64,000 bases of DNA from Meandrina meandrites (taxonomy: Eukaryota; Cnidaria; Anthozoa; Scleractinia; Meandrinidae): contig OY855913.1 of the NCBI GenBank assembly GCA_963693305.1, positions 16,331,484-16,395,483 on the forward strand. Reading direction: 5' to 3'. Both the position numbers and the translations under genes were made by a program. The notes below the pieces were generated by a model. It ran no database searches. It worked only from the letters and a program-made list of their open reading frames with translations, and had not been told where the DNA came from. This document shows, one piece after another, positions 45,010 through 57,800 of this stretch (its first letter is position 1; each line of letters begins with the position of its first letter).

Positions 45010-48000
45010 CCTGCGGGTCCCTTGCGATATGTTAATGTTTCTCTTGCGACTCCTTCGCCATAAACTTCACACAATTCATTTCCACAAGCAGAGGAAGGGC
45101 CATCTCCATCGCTCTTTCTTTGTCTCTTCGACGACTTCATTTCAACATCAAGCCTCTGACGTTTCTGTTTGCGTTTCTTCATTTTACCTCCATCGGTAGA
45201 ACGACCGTGTTCTTGATCACCTGGATCATTAACTTCCTTAACAATGCTCTTTCCCTTTGGAACATCACAACAGTTAACTTCTACCGACTCTTTCGGCGTT
45301 TTTGTTATTTCAGTCCTAATTCCTTTTATTCTGTTATCGTCGACGCTCGCCTTTGTGGCTACTTTACTGGCAAACTTGACAAATAGTTTTTTGTCAAAGG
45401 TTTTGTTCTTCAACTTTTTGAAGCACTTTTGTTCAGGGTTATTAGCTCCAATGTCCTCGATGCGAGATCTTTTGCTTGAATTACCACATACTGAAGGGTC
45501 TTTAATGACTTCTTTAGTATCAATGGAAGGTGTTCCAGTTGGCACTTTTTCGTAAGATCCACGAGTTAAACTGTCAATAATTTTAGTTGTTCTTTTACGA
45601 GTATCCTTACGTTTAGTTTTGCGACAGGCATTAAACAGGTTGCAGCGAAAAGCTTGGGCTTTAGCAGACCTCACTTTAGCTTGGCTGTTACCAGTATGTA
45701 CGTTGCCCATTTTCTTGATATTAGAAGATTGGCCGAGTGTAGACTGACTGTGTACTTCTGTGATTGGAAGGACTCCATCGGTCGAGCCATTATTATTGGC
45801 TACTAAACGCTTTTTCTTTATTACTACCTTGCCATCGTTAAAATGGTCGTCGTTTGGTCTTTTTGGTGCAATTCGACGTGTAGTTTGTCCAGCCGCTTTG
45901 GTAATCCTGTCACTTGTTTCCTGATTCTTCATGCATTCAGATATACTATCAGGCCATTGATCAGATGTGGTTGATAATTTTGTGGAGTCTTTTTCCTTAC
46001 TTATTACCTTGCCATCGTTAGAATGGTCGTCATTTAGTCTTTTTCCTACATCAATTCGACTTGTAGTTTGTTCAGCCGTTTTGGTAATCCTGTCACTTGT
46101 TTCCTGATTCTTCATGCATTCCGATATACTATCAGGCAATTCATCAGATGTGGTTGATATCTTTCTAAATCCCTTTCTTCGATTAACACCTTTAGCTGAT
46201 TTCCTTTTTCGTTTGTTAACACTGTCTTTACTGATGCCTGTACGTGTTTGTTTGCTTGGGATCGTTTCGTGCTTATGCACAGTATTCCCAGAAGCATTTC
46301 CATTTATTTGTTCCATATGTTGTGACGAATGGCCGCCTTCATTTGCTTTGCTCTTGTTATCACCAGACATTTCTTTAAATTCCAAGGTGTTAGGTTCTGG
46401 ACAAGAAAAGGTCTTTCGAAGCTTTACTTTAGTAAATTCATCAGCATTTCCTAATAGTTCTAAAGGTCTTTTAGTCCCTTTTCCATTCCCGCACGATTGA
46501 GCTCGACGAGTTTTTGCTGCATTTTCCTCATCCTTCGCCTTCTTTCGTAACTATAATATAAAAGTAAAATGAATATAAACATTTATTTCAATATAGGGTT
46601 TCTTTTTAGACGTTTTATACTAAAGGTCACACACGCACTACAACATTCCACGCAAAGTGACAAGCAACGATTTCATGCGAAGAGACCGTTGCCCGTATTG
46701 TTCCAGACGTTGGATGTACGTTTGCGATCCATGTTACATACGGCATCACTACGTGTGCATGTACTGCTGCGCGTTGTGATTTCAGAAAGAACACATGGTG
46801 ATATTCATGAATAGACATATGGTGCAACGTTTGTTTTTGCCTTATTACCAAATAGGTCTGCAAAGCATACGTACTAATAAACAGGGCCGTAGTAGTGTCC
46901 CCAATTAGCTTCTGTAAGCTAAATACCTACCCTGACACTTAAATAAAGTTCTTATTATTATTATTTGCATAAATGTTTACTGTGGCTTATGAATTGGGCA
47001 TTTACTTTTTTAAGAGAATGGAAGGTTCCCTATATTTTTCGATCTGAACAAGACCAGTTAATACCATCATACATATAATGATCATACAAATCTTTAGCAT
47101 ATCTAACTTGTTCCAGATCTTTGGAGTTAGGCTGAGCCTTATCGTAAATGCTTTGTTTTAACTTTCGATTCTATTATAACTTCTCAGGACGCTTTTCTGT
47201 AAATTATTTTTATCCGAGTTCCTTTATATTTTTGGTAAAATTATACATCAGCTTTAAAGCAATGGGCCCATAGGCTTTAAGGACCTTTAAGCAGAGGTAC
47301 TCCCAATGGCATTTTACAGAGGCTTTCTCTTCTCTCTTAAACTATGCAGCAAAGTCAATCCAGTGGAGAATGCTGATACTACAATGTAATACTACCCAGG
47401 AATTACTCACCATTTTGTAGCAAAACCGATGTTTGGTGAGGTAGTAGTATTGAATACATTGAGCCACCGTCTGAAAAGTAAAAAAAAAGTGATCTAGTAG
47501 AGAAACACCTTTGCAGGAATAACTGTCATTTAAGTATTAATGGGTCCTACAAAATATTTCTGGCCCCCAGCGCCAAATTCGAATCAATGTGATAAGTCCG
47601 CAAAGGATACATGCTCACAGCGAGACATTGTGTATTGGATGGCAACCTTCTTTATCGATCGGCCCTAAACATTAGTACTAATGTTTGTTCGAGCCATCTG
47701 TCACTACAAGAAATTAAACTTCTCTCACTGTGTATGATGCAATGATTAGAATTGTTCATAGTCTCTTGTTTAAACCATGCAGAAACTGAGTGCTTTTGAC
47801 GCTTACCTTCCCTGGCAATACGTCGGCAATTAGCGGGAAATCTTTTCCAACCTCAATGAATCTAAGGGAAGAATTATGCCTTTTTAAAACTTCTAGAACT
47901 GGAAAGAAGCAAGGAAGGGCCGAAAGACGTTAAACGTCTCAAAACTTTCATTTTTATCTATTGTCTGACAGATACCGTCAAAACTATTTTAAAGGTCCTC

Positions 48001-51000
48001 ACGGGGGGGGGGAGGGGATTCTTTTTAGGACCTTTAAAGGGGGGCTTATTTGAAATCGTATATCAGATACGGTACATAAATAAGGTACATATCAAAGAAA
48101 TAAAGTAGACTTTTTAATGCTTTAGTGCTGTTTCAAGGAGTTCTGACAAATTTTCACAAAATAGTAACAATAATGAGTAAATGCCAATGCCTTTAAAAGC
48201 GTTAAAGTCATTCCCCATCGCGCATCCCTACTGCGCATAATTTCTCGCGCGATTAGCGCGCGTATTAACATGAAATGGCGTCTTTTTCTTTACGGCTTGA
48301 CCTCGCCAGAGAGGTAAGTTGTCGTTTTCTCGAAAATGAGCATAGATAGATTGAAGATAGATAGAACTTTATTTAACGTGGTACACATTTAGCTAAAAGC
48401 TACTTTACAGGAAGCCCACAAATAGGAAACCTATCATGGGAACCTATAATTTTTTTCTGTTGTTTTGAATTGAGTAATGACTTTCTTTTGAATAAATACG
48501 GACCAATTCTGAGTGTAGAATAAGAAACAATCGTCGGAAACGTGAATTTAACAAGCAATCATGACTATAATCATGATGATATTATCATGATTTATTGCGC
48601 ATAAACAAGGTTCTGTTGTTCCTAAACAAGCATGGTATACCCCCAATTTTTATTTCAAAATTCAAGTCCCCATAAGACAAACGATCAATAGGCAAAGTTT
48701 GAAAAAACTCTTAGTGCAGGTTCTATTTCAGTGGAATGAACTTGAAAGTTACCTTGTTACCATCTAGGGAAGGGGTGGGGGGGGGGGGGGGTGGGGATTA
48801 GTAGAGAGGTGGGCTTATTAAAAAAACAAATTTCAAGACTGGGGAGGGGGAGGCTTGATAAAGCTTTACAGTACTCTGCATACTTATTAAGTTATTGAAA
48901 CTCCCAGTCGCTTGATTCTATGATGACCAGGAAAATATCCCCAAATGAACTAATAACCGTTTTTACCTCATATAAATTTAACCTCCCATTTTAGACTGTG
49001 CTAACCTTTTCATACCTTTGAGTGAAGAGTTCTTTTTCTTGCTCTGACCACGTTTTAAGTAAATCCGCCCGTAAGTCAATATTAAGCTTTGTTATGCGAT
49101 CTAAGGAAAAAAAGAATGACGGAAATACCATTCTTCAGTTTCCAATGAGAAGTGCGTTTCTTGAACTTAATTAATATCAGAGATAACAAACTGATAAACG
49201 GACAACGACTATCAATTTAAAAAAGAGAGGATGACTTCTTATTAAAAACTTAGATATTCTGTGCAATTGTCACGAAGATCAGTCTAAACGTAACATGGAC
49301 ACTTTGTTACTGCATTATTTTTAATCCCTAAATGTTGAAACTTCTAATCTGCAATGAAACTGCTCAATACGGAAACCCCGACAATACATACGGACACTCT
49401 GGAGTGAGAGGGGGGGGGGGGGGGAGAAGGAGGGGGGGGGGGAGGTGCTCCCTATATTTCTACTGTAGGTATGTGAAAAAGATGGAAGGCATATGAGAGG
49501 GCTACCTATTCCATTGAAAATTATATATAAAAGGTTTAGGGTTTGGGCTTCGGGGCGGAGTCTCCCCTTATAAAGCTTCGTTGGATACCCCACCGGTACG
49601 GACACTTTCTAGTGGCCCTAGGGATGACCCTACGGGTGTCAATAAGGGCATGTCCAAGCGGGGTGTGACATTATTGCATTCTCCACAAAAGTTATTGTCA
49701 GTCGTTTCTCTTTGTGGGAATATTTTTGTCACATTAATGCTTTCAGTAGTGCGTCTCTATCTCCTGACCATTTTTGAAGATCTCCGTAGATGGTTTTTCT
49801 TGGCACAAAGGAAGCTGTGTCTCTGCGATGCAGGCTGCTCTCAAATCCTTTACAGAGATAAACAATAAATAAACAAAGTTTAAACAGTGCTTTAGTTTGA
49901 GTGTATCTTATGCACTATTGAGTTAATTAGTTGAAGAGAATGAACCCTGTTGGCAATCCTAGTTATGTCATAGGGCAAAGAAATTTTTGCGAAAAATGGT
50001 TTATTTGTAGAGTAAGCAACTTTATAATTACATGCTGACAGTTACTACCTACTTACCGTCCATTTTTGGAGATATTCATTCCAGAAGAATTGTGGATCAG
50101 AGTTTGGAGAACTGTAAAAAAATGACGAGATTTTATGTCAGCCAACTGGCCAGCTTGCACTGTTGTAGGATTCCACTTTATTATGGGAGAATACGGCATG
50201 AAATAGCTTTTTTGCAAGACAAACAAGCAGATAGACAGACAGACAGGCATCCGTCCCTCCGTCCGTCCGTCCGTCCATCCATCCATCCGTATCCGTCCGT
50301 CCGTCTAGTTATCCTTTATATCCACCTATCCATTCATTCGTCCATTCATCATTGACTTTTTCCGTCGGACAGGAGAGAGGTTAGTATTCCTCTGTAATAA
50401 AAGGCGCCGTTTGCGTAACTAGGTTACATTATACAAAATCAGTCATTGGCGATCGCAAACAACTGTAACATACAACCGTCTAAAATAACACAATTTACAC
50501 CAGTCAAGATTTTTCGGCTGATCATTTTGTCCTGCAAGAGCTCGAGACCTACATCAGCCACATGCTTACCTCGCTTCAGCCCGGCGTGTTTTCATATTTC
50601 TCCTGTATTCGAAAATTAACAGTTTACGGACGCTACCGAGAGTGAGTTTATCTCAGCTAGTCACCTTCAATTCACCGTGATAAGAGATGAAGAAATTTTC
50701 TTTGTGACGTCACGGTAATAACTAAGGAAATTTACTTTGTGACGTCAAGATGACTAATAAGAACTGCGCGCGCTCTGCTGATTAGTGGAACGCTGTTAAA
50801 CATCTGTCTGAGTAAAACGGAGTTTACGGGAGCTGTGGTTGTTTTCTCTTAACCACGTATAAACACTGGATAGCGTTGTTGGCACACGCTGATTGGCCAC
50901 TCAAACTCCGGATTTTTAACAATTATTCACCGAAGTGGAGGTGAATAGTTTGCTAATCACTTCCGAGTTAACCAATCAGCGCGCGCGGAAAGCACTATTC

Positions 51001-52888
51001 ACTTGTTTGGTATATACTAACCTTTCCTATTCCCCTCCGAGCAACTCGCGCGCGAAAACTGTAATCGTTGACAGGAATAAATGAGTAAAACTAATCCTTT
51101 TTGGGTTATAGTATCTCACTGCTTTAGTATATACTAAAACAACTTCACGTTCGGTAAATATCCACCACTAGCCACCTCACTCGGTGAATAGTTGTTAATT
51201 AGCTAGTCAATGTTACAATCACACTCTGACCGTTTAGGTAATTATAAACAATTCTCTTACTGTCTTACGTACGGTAACACGAGCTCGCTCAGAACTGCTC
51301 TATCTTGACAATGGGAGAGGGCGAGAGGTGTGTAATCAGAAAACCGATATCTAGAACACTAGTTGATCGTAATGCGCGCAAGAAAACAACAAACGCCATC
51401 ACTGTACCCAGTCTCTATCCGTGTGGTGTACATGTAAAGATCACAAACACAGCTACGCAGAACGCCAGGGCTGACATTTCCAAGGCTTTGGAAATAACAT
51501 TTTCGTTAATTTTGGCGGGCTTAACACTGACAAATGAACAGGTGGAAAAAAGAAGCCTTGTTAGGTTCTGTAAAGCAAGCAAGGCGAACTGAAATAAATC
51601 AATAATAATTTAATCAATAGTTTTGCCTATCTGTTATGCTTTCAAACTTGCTATAAACGCTTAGCTTACATCAAAATCGTTTGGATGCAGAGGACCACGC
51701 AACGACGAATAAAACTACTTGGCTTGTCTGTTGCCGGATCTCTTGGTCAAGAAATGCTCGTACCAGAGGTTACTTTAATTGTTAAGAATAGCAACTTGAT
51801 TTCGCTTTTTCACAGGGATGGATGAATTTTCGTCTGTCATTGCTGAATAATAAGTTTATGATTTTTTTGGTGATAATCGGGTATTTTGAAAGTAAAACGG
51901 CTATTTTTACGTCTATGAACATTTACTCTCCAAGCAAGAAAGTTACATAATTATATGAACCAACCCATTTCATTTTAATGTTTTGTTTTCGCTGCCATTA
52001 CACAACATCCTTCCTTCAGTCAGTTTCAATCGCCTTCATTCTAATTTGTCAAAAATAGCATTCGAAAAAGGACATCCTTTTTTCATTTAAAAAGTCTCAG
52101 CAGCTTAGTAATTCTGACTGAGAGATTTCTTCCATTGCAGTACGCTAAATAAATGCAGGCCAATTTCTGTGTTGAGCGTGTCCTACGTGTCTGGTTTTTC
52201 AGGAACAAGGCTTTTCAAGGACAGCAACAACGAACTGAAATATTCGCATAGTGAAAGAACACTATTTCATTTCTGAAAATAACTTTTGATAAAGATGCCA
52301 AATAATTCTAACAGCATGCAATTTTTGAAATAAACAGGAAGTGCTTGTGATGTACAATGGCCATGTTTCGCACTACAAACAGCTAAAATTAAATGAGATA
52401 AAAAAAGACTGACATTGTAAATTGTCTCGAGCAAGCTGAGTATCATTTTCAAAATACTGGTAGATAACGTGCCAAGAAGATAAGTGTGAAACAAAACATT
52501 CTTGGCTATCGCAAGAAAAAAATCAGGCTTGCCCAGCCGGGGAAATAGCAACAGCACTAGAATTATACTAATTACTAGCAGTATCTAACATACAAACCGA
52601 TAGGACTAACTTGAATATTTCACTTATACATGGGTTATATTTAACTCAAATTTATCAAAATATCTATGTCGAAAATGCAGTATTTTGTAATATCAATATT
52701 CAGTTTTGTTTTCACTATTGCAAATATATAAATGTACAATGTATTATATACTTTTGCGTTAGCTAGCTTAAACACATTTAGCACCAGTTGACAGCTGAGT
52801 TGATGCTGATCAAAGAAAGGTACTTACATTCCAAATTTACTCTTCAGCTCTTGAGCTTCTGGAACCGATGATGGAGGTAAAATTCTTG
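44991..52888 (-). CDS. SANT-domain nuclear protein, probably ELM2-SANT class (5' end unresolved)
   Basis: Well-supported minus-strand exons are 49100-49016, one at about 47859-47811, one at about 47469-47411, and a long last exon 46550-44991. Joined, the first three give a SANT domain: LKTWSEQEKELFTQRF, EVGKDFPLIADVLPGK and TVAQCIQYYYLTK. The KDF and KTVAQC-x-x-YYY pattern is that of MIDEAS/TRERF1/ZNF541 and NCoR-type corepressors, which bind histone deacetylases in the nucleus. The last exon encodes about 520 residues of Lys/Arg/Ser-rich, low-complexity tail with an imperfect repeat of about 55 residues (SISECMKNQETSDRITK twice). Candidate upstream exons are 52888-52828 (RILPPSSVPEAQELKSKFG) and 50111-50057 (SPNSDPQFFWNEYLQKWT). 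They splice to each other in frame, but their phase does not join 49100, so an exon is missing from this model. No start codon is assigned. Confidence 0.72.
46870..46970 (+). mobile_element. LINE 3' end fragment ending in (TTA)n
   Basis: The sequence CTTAAATAAAGTTCTTATTATTATTATT has the polyA-signal-plus-microsatellite ending of a retroelement 3' terminus. It lies in the intron before the last exon of the SANT-protein gene. Confidence 0.45.
48361..48470 (-). mobile_element. LINE 3' tail fragment (ATAG tail)
   Basis: AGATAGATAGAACTTTATTTAACGTG followed by CTACTTTACAGGAAGCCC resembles the 3' terminus of the LINE at 19858 (ATAGTAACTTTATTTAAACACG) and is likewise on the minus strand. Only about 110 bp remain. 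It lies in an intron of the SANT-protein gene. Confidence 0.5.
49409..49445. repeat. G-tract
   Basis: A poly-G run is broken by AGAAGGA. Similar G-tracts lie at 1549-1568, 6266-6294 and 48774-48793, and a C/G run at 60721-60745. Such tracts are prone to sequencing and assembly length error. Confidence 0.8.
50223..50352. repeat. CAGA and CCGT/CCAT tetranucleotide repeats
   Basis: A short (CAGA)n tract passes into (TCCG)n and (TCCA)n tracts. Frames across it encode Ser/Pro/His-rich runs and are not genes. Confidence 0.85.
50925..51200. mobile_element. Palindromic MITE cluster (TATATAC and TTCACCGAAGTGG motifs)
   Basis: ACAATTATTCACCGAAGTGG, a GGTATATACTA end, TTTAGTATATACTAAAAC and a final CTCGGTGAATAGTTGTTAAT repeat the motifs of the nested MITEs at 40381-40640. 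They are arranged as fragments of two or more insertions. Confidence 0.6.
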
Positions 52889-52984
52889 CTAAGATTTATT
52901 TCTTGCTATGATTTATTTAAAACTTATCATGAACATGAATAGACAACGTCAACAATCTTCTCCAAGCAAATTAGTTCACAATCA

Positions 52985-53185
52985 GTGTATCCTAGTACAT
53001 ACAGTAGACTATCACTAAATGACCTAAATCTTAAAATTAAAGAAGCGAAATTGAGTAGTTTCATCGTTTATAGAGACTGCCCTAGTTGTTCTAAATCACA
53101 CAGTAATTATATACTTTTTCAACAAAAAGGAAAAGGAAGGCAGAAGGCATCCATGTATATTCACATTTATAAATGTACAATTTGA
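52985..53185 (+). other. Unassigned open frame with a CPSC pair
   Basis: A frame of 66 codons contains YRDCPSCSKSHSNYILFQQK. It has no ATG and no clear splice sites at its ends. It lies upstream of the plus-strand zinc/RING gene, so it could be an unplaced exon, but nothing beyond the CxxC pair supports this. Confidence 0.2.
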
Positions 53186-53274
53186 GTAAGTTATTTTATT
53201 ATGCTCTATGCCAAGCCTTTTGTTTGCAAAATGTTTACTACGACAAGTAACCTATTAATTTTATACTCCAAGGT

Positions 53275-53397
53275 GGAGAAAGAGAAATGCGAGGGTTAAG
53301 TGTCTTCCTCAAGAACTCAACGCAATGACGGTTATGACCCTGGCAGATCTCGAACCCGGACCACTCGATCCGGAGTCCAGCGCACTATACTCTTTTT
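53275..53397 (-). mobile_element. tRNA-derived SINE fragment
   Basis: On the minus strand AGTGCGCTGGACTCCGGATC is followed by the B-box-like GGTTCGAGATC, then TTGAGTTCTTGAGGAAGACAC and a CTTTCTCCACC segment. This is the tRNA-related head plus conserved centre typical of metazoan tRNA SINEs. It is not a functional tRNA, since no cloverleaf can be closed. Confidence 0.6.
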
Positions 53398-53463
53398 TTT
53401 TATATACAAACCTTTTTTGATAGGAACGTTGAGACTAAGATTTATGAAAATTTTACGAACTTG

Positions 53464-53691
53464 CTAAGAACATACCCCAGGCTGAGAGTCGGAAAGCGTC
53501 GATATTTTGCCCATTTGTTTTAATTTTTTGTAAAATATGCAGTATGAATATATGCAAAACTGTGGTCTAACAGTAGTTAACTTTAAAAGGAATTTGTCCA
53601 CCACCAAATCACAGGTTCCAGGCCGCGCAAGCACGTCAAGAGCAACTTGATACACCAAATTCGGCGAACAATGCTGTTTGATACGTTTCAT
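53464..53691 (-). other. Candidate exon, unassigned
   Basis: A minus-strand frame opens after a possible acceptor (TTAAATCAG, about 53707) and reads GDENMKRIKQHCSPNLVYQV, then ALDVLARPGTCDLVVDKFLL. It closes before a good donor (GGGGTATGT, about 53478). The helical first part looks protein-like and somewhat like the C-terminal half of an ELM2 domain. The second part looks like translated intron. Its phase does not connect with the 52828-52888 exon. Confidence 0.3.
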
Positions 53692-53873
53692 GTTTTCGTC
53701 CCCACTGATTTAATGAAACACTACAACATGTAACTTAAAAAAACGCTCAGCCTCAGCCCCCAAATTAGACTTTCTTGTAAAAAAAGAGTGTAACCTCACT
53801 AACGATTAGGCCACCACGCCTCACTTACTGTTTACTGCAGTTCACTCTAAGTTTTTCTTTGTTGTACTTGCAG

Positions 53874-54648
53874 CAGCCACAGGCTTGGAGAAAGCTACAC
53901 AAACGGCAGACCAATAAGAGTAAAATACACACGCCACTTCACAAGCATGGGTTGTTGAAGCGGGTCAATCCATTTTCGTTTTGGAAGTGCGATCACTGCA
54001 AAGCAGAAAGCGAAGCAAATTCATTTCATTTCCACTGCAGACCATGCTCGTTTTGCCTGTGTTATTCATGTGCGCACATGCATCTTCAACATAAAACTTC
54101 GGCGCATCAACATGGGCTGCTTTACTTAGAAACAAGCAGAAGTCCCTCTGAAAATCAGAATGGAATTTGGAGATGTGCTGTTTGTAAAAACGACAGTGTT
54201 ACTCTCAGGCAAACATTCTCGTACCACTGCTTTACCTGCAGCGACTTCGACATTTGCCGCGGCTGCTTTGAACCAAGACGGCATCCAGTTCACATTCATA
54301 AACTGAACTTGGTTGATATGTCGCTTACCTGTGGAAAAGCAGCTGGTGACTATTGGGTATGCGATATCTGTGACAACGGAAACAGACCGTGTGAAATGTA
54401 TGTGATGAATACTGTTTTTTATGTTATAAATAACTTAAAAATATATTAAAAACCAAATTTTATCTACTGTTTTTATAGCGCTTAATAAAATAAAGAAAAA
54501 CGGGATATTTAACAACTATTCACCGAAGTGGAGGATACTAATTAACAATTAGACCCGTAGCCCGCAAGGGCTACTTAACAATTAGACCCGTAGCCCGAAA
54601 GGGCTACGGGTCAATAGCCCATGAGGCGAAGCCGAATGGGCTATTGAC

Positions 54649-54682
<34 letters not shown>

Positions 54683-54826
54683 TAGTATCACCCAACTAGT
54701 CGGACAGAAAAAGCAATAATAAAGCTAGCAAATGCAAGTTGAAGAAAGATTTATTTGGGAATAAAACGAAAGAAAGCGTCACGAATTTCGCTACTCGATG
54801 ACTATTACTAATAGTCCTCTAGTAGC

Positions 54827-54864
<38 letters not shown>

Positions 54865-57800
54865 GTTGGGTGATACTAAAACTGGTTATTCGCGCATATT
54901 TGCTTTCTATATGATCCACAAGGCCAAGCTGGGCGAAAACTTATTATAAATTAAAAGTTGATGGTGGGTTCAATTTCTCTTGCGTAAAATAATAAATAAA
55001 TAAATAAATAAATAAATCACTTTTTTTTGTTGCTTATGTTTCGTGTAGTTTGAGATTATGGGACGTCGAAACTGGAAGACATATACACAGAATATATACA
55101 CAGAAAAACCTTATTAACTTCACTGAAAAGCTAAAACGAAAAGCTGAAAACAAAATTTATGCTAATCCTGGATTAGCTAATACCCCATTCAAACAAAAGC
55201 TTAAACATGTTTTAATGTTGTTTAGTTAAACGCGGGTTTAAAATTGTTTTCTTCATGGAAGTTGCTGACTGATGTTTATTTAGCACAATGAAAGCACAAG
55301 TTAGAGCATAATTGAACCCTATGTAGAATTTAGTCTGTCAGTTATCTGTTGCTGATTTTCATTTTCTTAAACCTGGTTTAACTAAGCATGTTTAATTGGT
55401 GTGAATCAGGTGAAAGTCGTGCCTTCAACAACGTGGTCCTGGCGAATATTTGTAGAAAAATTAGTATTATTTTGTACACAATGAACTTTTTACTTTTCGT
55501 AACACAATGATATTTTTTGTCATGGGGGCAGTATACTACTTGCACAAGAAAACTTTTTGACTTTGTGAGCATAACTGTTGACCCTCGTTTACATGAAATC
55601 TTTACGTCACACTGAAATTGATGGATGTAACTTGTTGCTTGGTCTCTTTCAGATTCTCTCATCGTTGTGCGAAATGCAATTTCGATGTGTGCCACGACTG
55701 CTTTAAGGCACACACTACTCCATTGCATGCCCATCCACTGTACAGGGCAGATTCGTATAATGTTTATGCGCGGTTCAATGGTGGTTGGCGATGTGATAAC
55801 TGTAATCACAAGAACCCAAAAGATAACAGGCTATGGCATTGCCAAACATGCGAATATGATCTGTGTCGTGCCTGCATAAGCGCAACAATGGAAGGTGAGA
55901 TTGAATGTAAGAAATAAGAAATTACACATGGAAGGATTAGCCATAAGAAAATCCAGAACAAATCTGAGCCCCAGATGTTGTTCTTGTGGGTTATAAATAC
56001 ATCAGCATGAAAGATAATACTGGGTTCAAAGGTGGTTGACCTTTCCGGTTTTTTTGTCACAACTAAATTTAGCAGTTTGGTTTTCCGAAGACGTTTTGAC
56101 TAATGTTCTAGACTGGAGCCAGTGGTCTCGACTGAAACTTCTAAACGCGCCAAAAATCACAGCTAAAAATAGCAACGGTATGTACGTATTGCGGACCAGC
56201 TCTGATCTTGCGGAAGCACATGTAGCAATATAATCATGTACCTTTTCAAAAGTTACGTAGGTCACTGATATTTTTAAAAAATATTCCATGAATCATTCTT
56301 TCCGCACTTTCTCCCACCTCGAAAAAACTTATAATTATATTTAGGTAGTATGCAGGAAGTTTGTCACAAGTCCCCTACTTGTAGCTCAGTGGTAGACCCT
56401 GCGACAGGTGTGCAATGGACTATCATAAAGCCCTATTCATGTTGGTAGAACTCGGAAAGTTTTCTGAGTACCTTCTGTCGATTACTGTTTAATATTTCCT
56501 TCATATTTGTTTTTGTTATTTCAGTGACCGATATAACTGGTCCTTCACCAGGAAACTCTGACGGAAACATGGTATTAAGCCCTGCGAGACTAGGTACATG
56601 TACATTTCGTATACAGCTATTTCGAGGAACGTTGTCGGAAGAATGCACACAAGTGCAAGCGGCAAGACTGAAAAGTAGTATGGGTAGAAGTATCGAGCTA
56701 CTGCATGTGTCGAATACCAATATACTGTATATAAACGATATAATAAACGCGAATTTGCATGTTTTTTTTTCTCTTCGAACACGTGGAAACAAAGTACGTT
56801 TAGCCACTCTGAATTTTAGAAGAAATTTCCTAACTCAAAGACATGTAAAGCTACAGAGAAAACTACAAACGTGCAAAACTACAAACTTGTACATTTCTCC
56901 TAGGCCAATATACAAAATTCCAGTGAATATTCAGACCCTCTTTCGGTCTTTTCGCGTGCACTTTGGTGCTTTTTCCCGACAACCCTTCTCGAAATAGCTG
57001 TATACATCACGCCTAAACCAAAACCCGATGCACCACATACATGTTGAGGAAATTTATAGGTTTACATCAAGTAAAGGCCACCATTCTCCTGACTTGTTAA
57101 CTAATAATTAAGCTTCTATATATGACATGCATATGTCTGTAGTAAAGAGAATATTTTCAGCCCAGTCTGCACGCATTGCGTGCCTATAATCGTGATGACT
57201 AGTTGGTCGGGAAACCAGTTAATTTTGTTTCCCGAGGTTGAGAAAACATAGATAAATTTATAATAGCATTAAGACTGAAATGAGGTAATTAAACAATCCA
57301 TCATGCAAATACAGTACGTGTAAGCAAAGACCAAACGCCGGAAAGAAGTATCGTCAAATAAAAATATAATAGAAATGTAATTACGACTTTTTCTCCTGAT
57401 AGAAATGCTATCATAACCTCTGTTTGTGTTATGTGGGAACCTAAACCGGAGTCAGTAACTCTTCATCCTCGTTCCCAGGGCCACGCGCTTTTTTAAACGA
57501 CATCTCGTTTCGCCGACCAAGTGACCAAAAGAAATGGAGGGCTCTTGGAACGAGAATGGTAACTCTTCCTTGTGGTAGAACAAGGTGTAAAATACGCGTG
57601 CGTAGCAGGCAGTTATAAGCCACGAAATGCCCACTGCATCATTCAATTTCAATTCTTCTCTGTGGTTGTTATAGGCTCGAACTTTAATCGTCGACCAGAA
57701 GAGAACCCTAGTTTGATGCCCACGCCAGCTCCATTCATTGTAACTGAAGAGAAAAGCATCGATGCTGCTTTTTCCGAAGACGCCGTAGATGACAATTGCA

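Noticed and set aside
51305..51592. 95-codon plus-strand frame upstream of the zinc/RING gene
   Set aside because: It was considered as the missing first exon, but it has no Cys/His pattern and no convincing donor, and it lies next to MITE fragments.
53275..53397. Possible tRNA gene
   Set aside because: The B-box-like region is good, but no acceptor stem or complete cloverleaf can be formed. It fits a tRNA-derived SINE.
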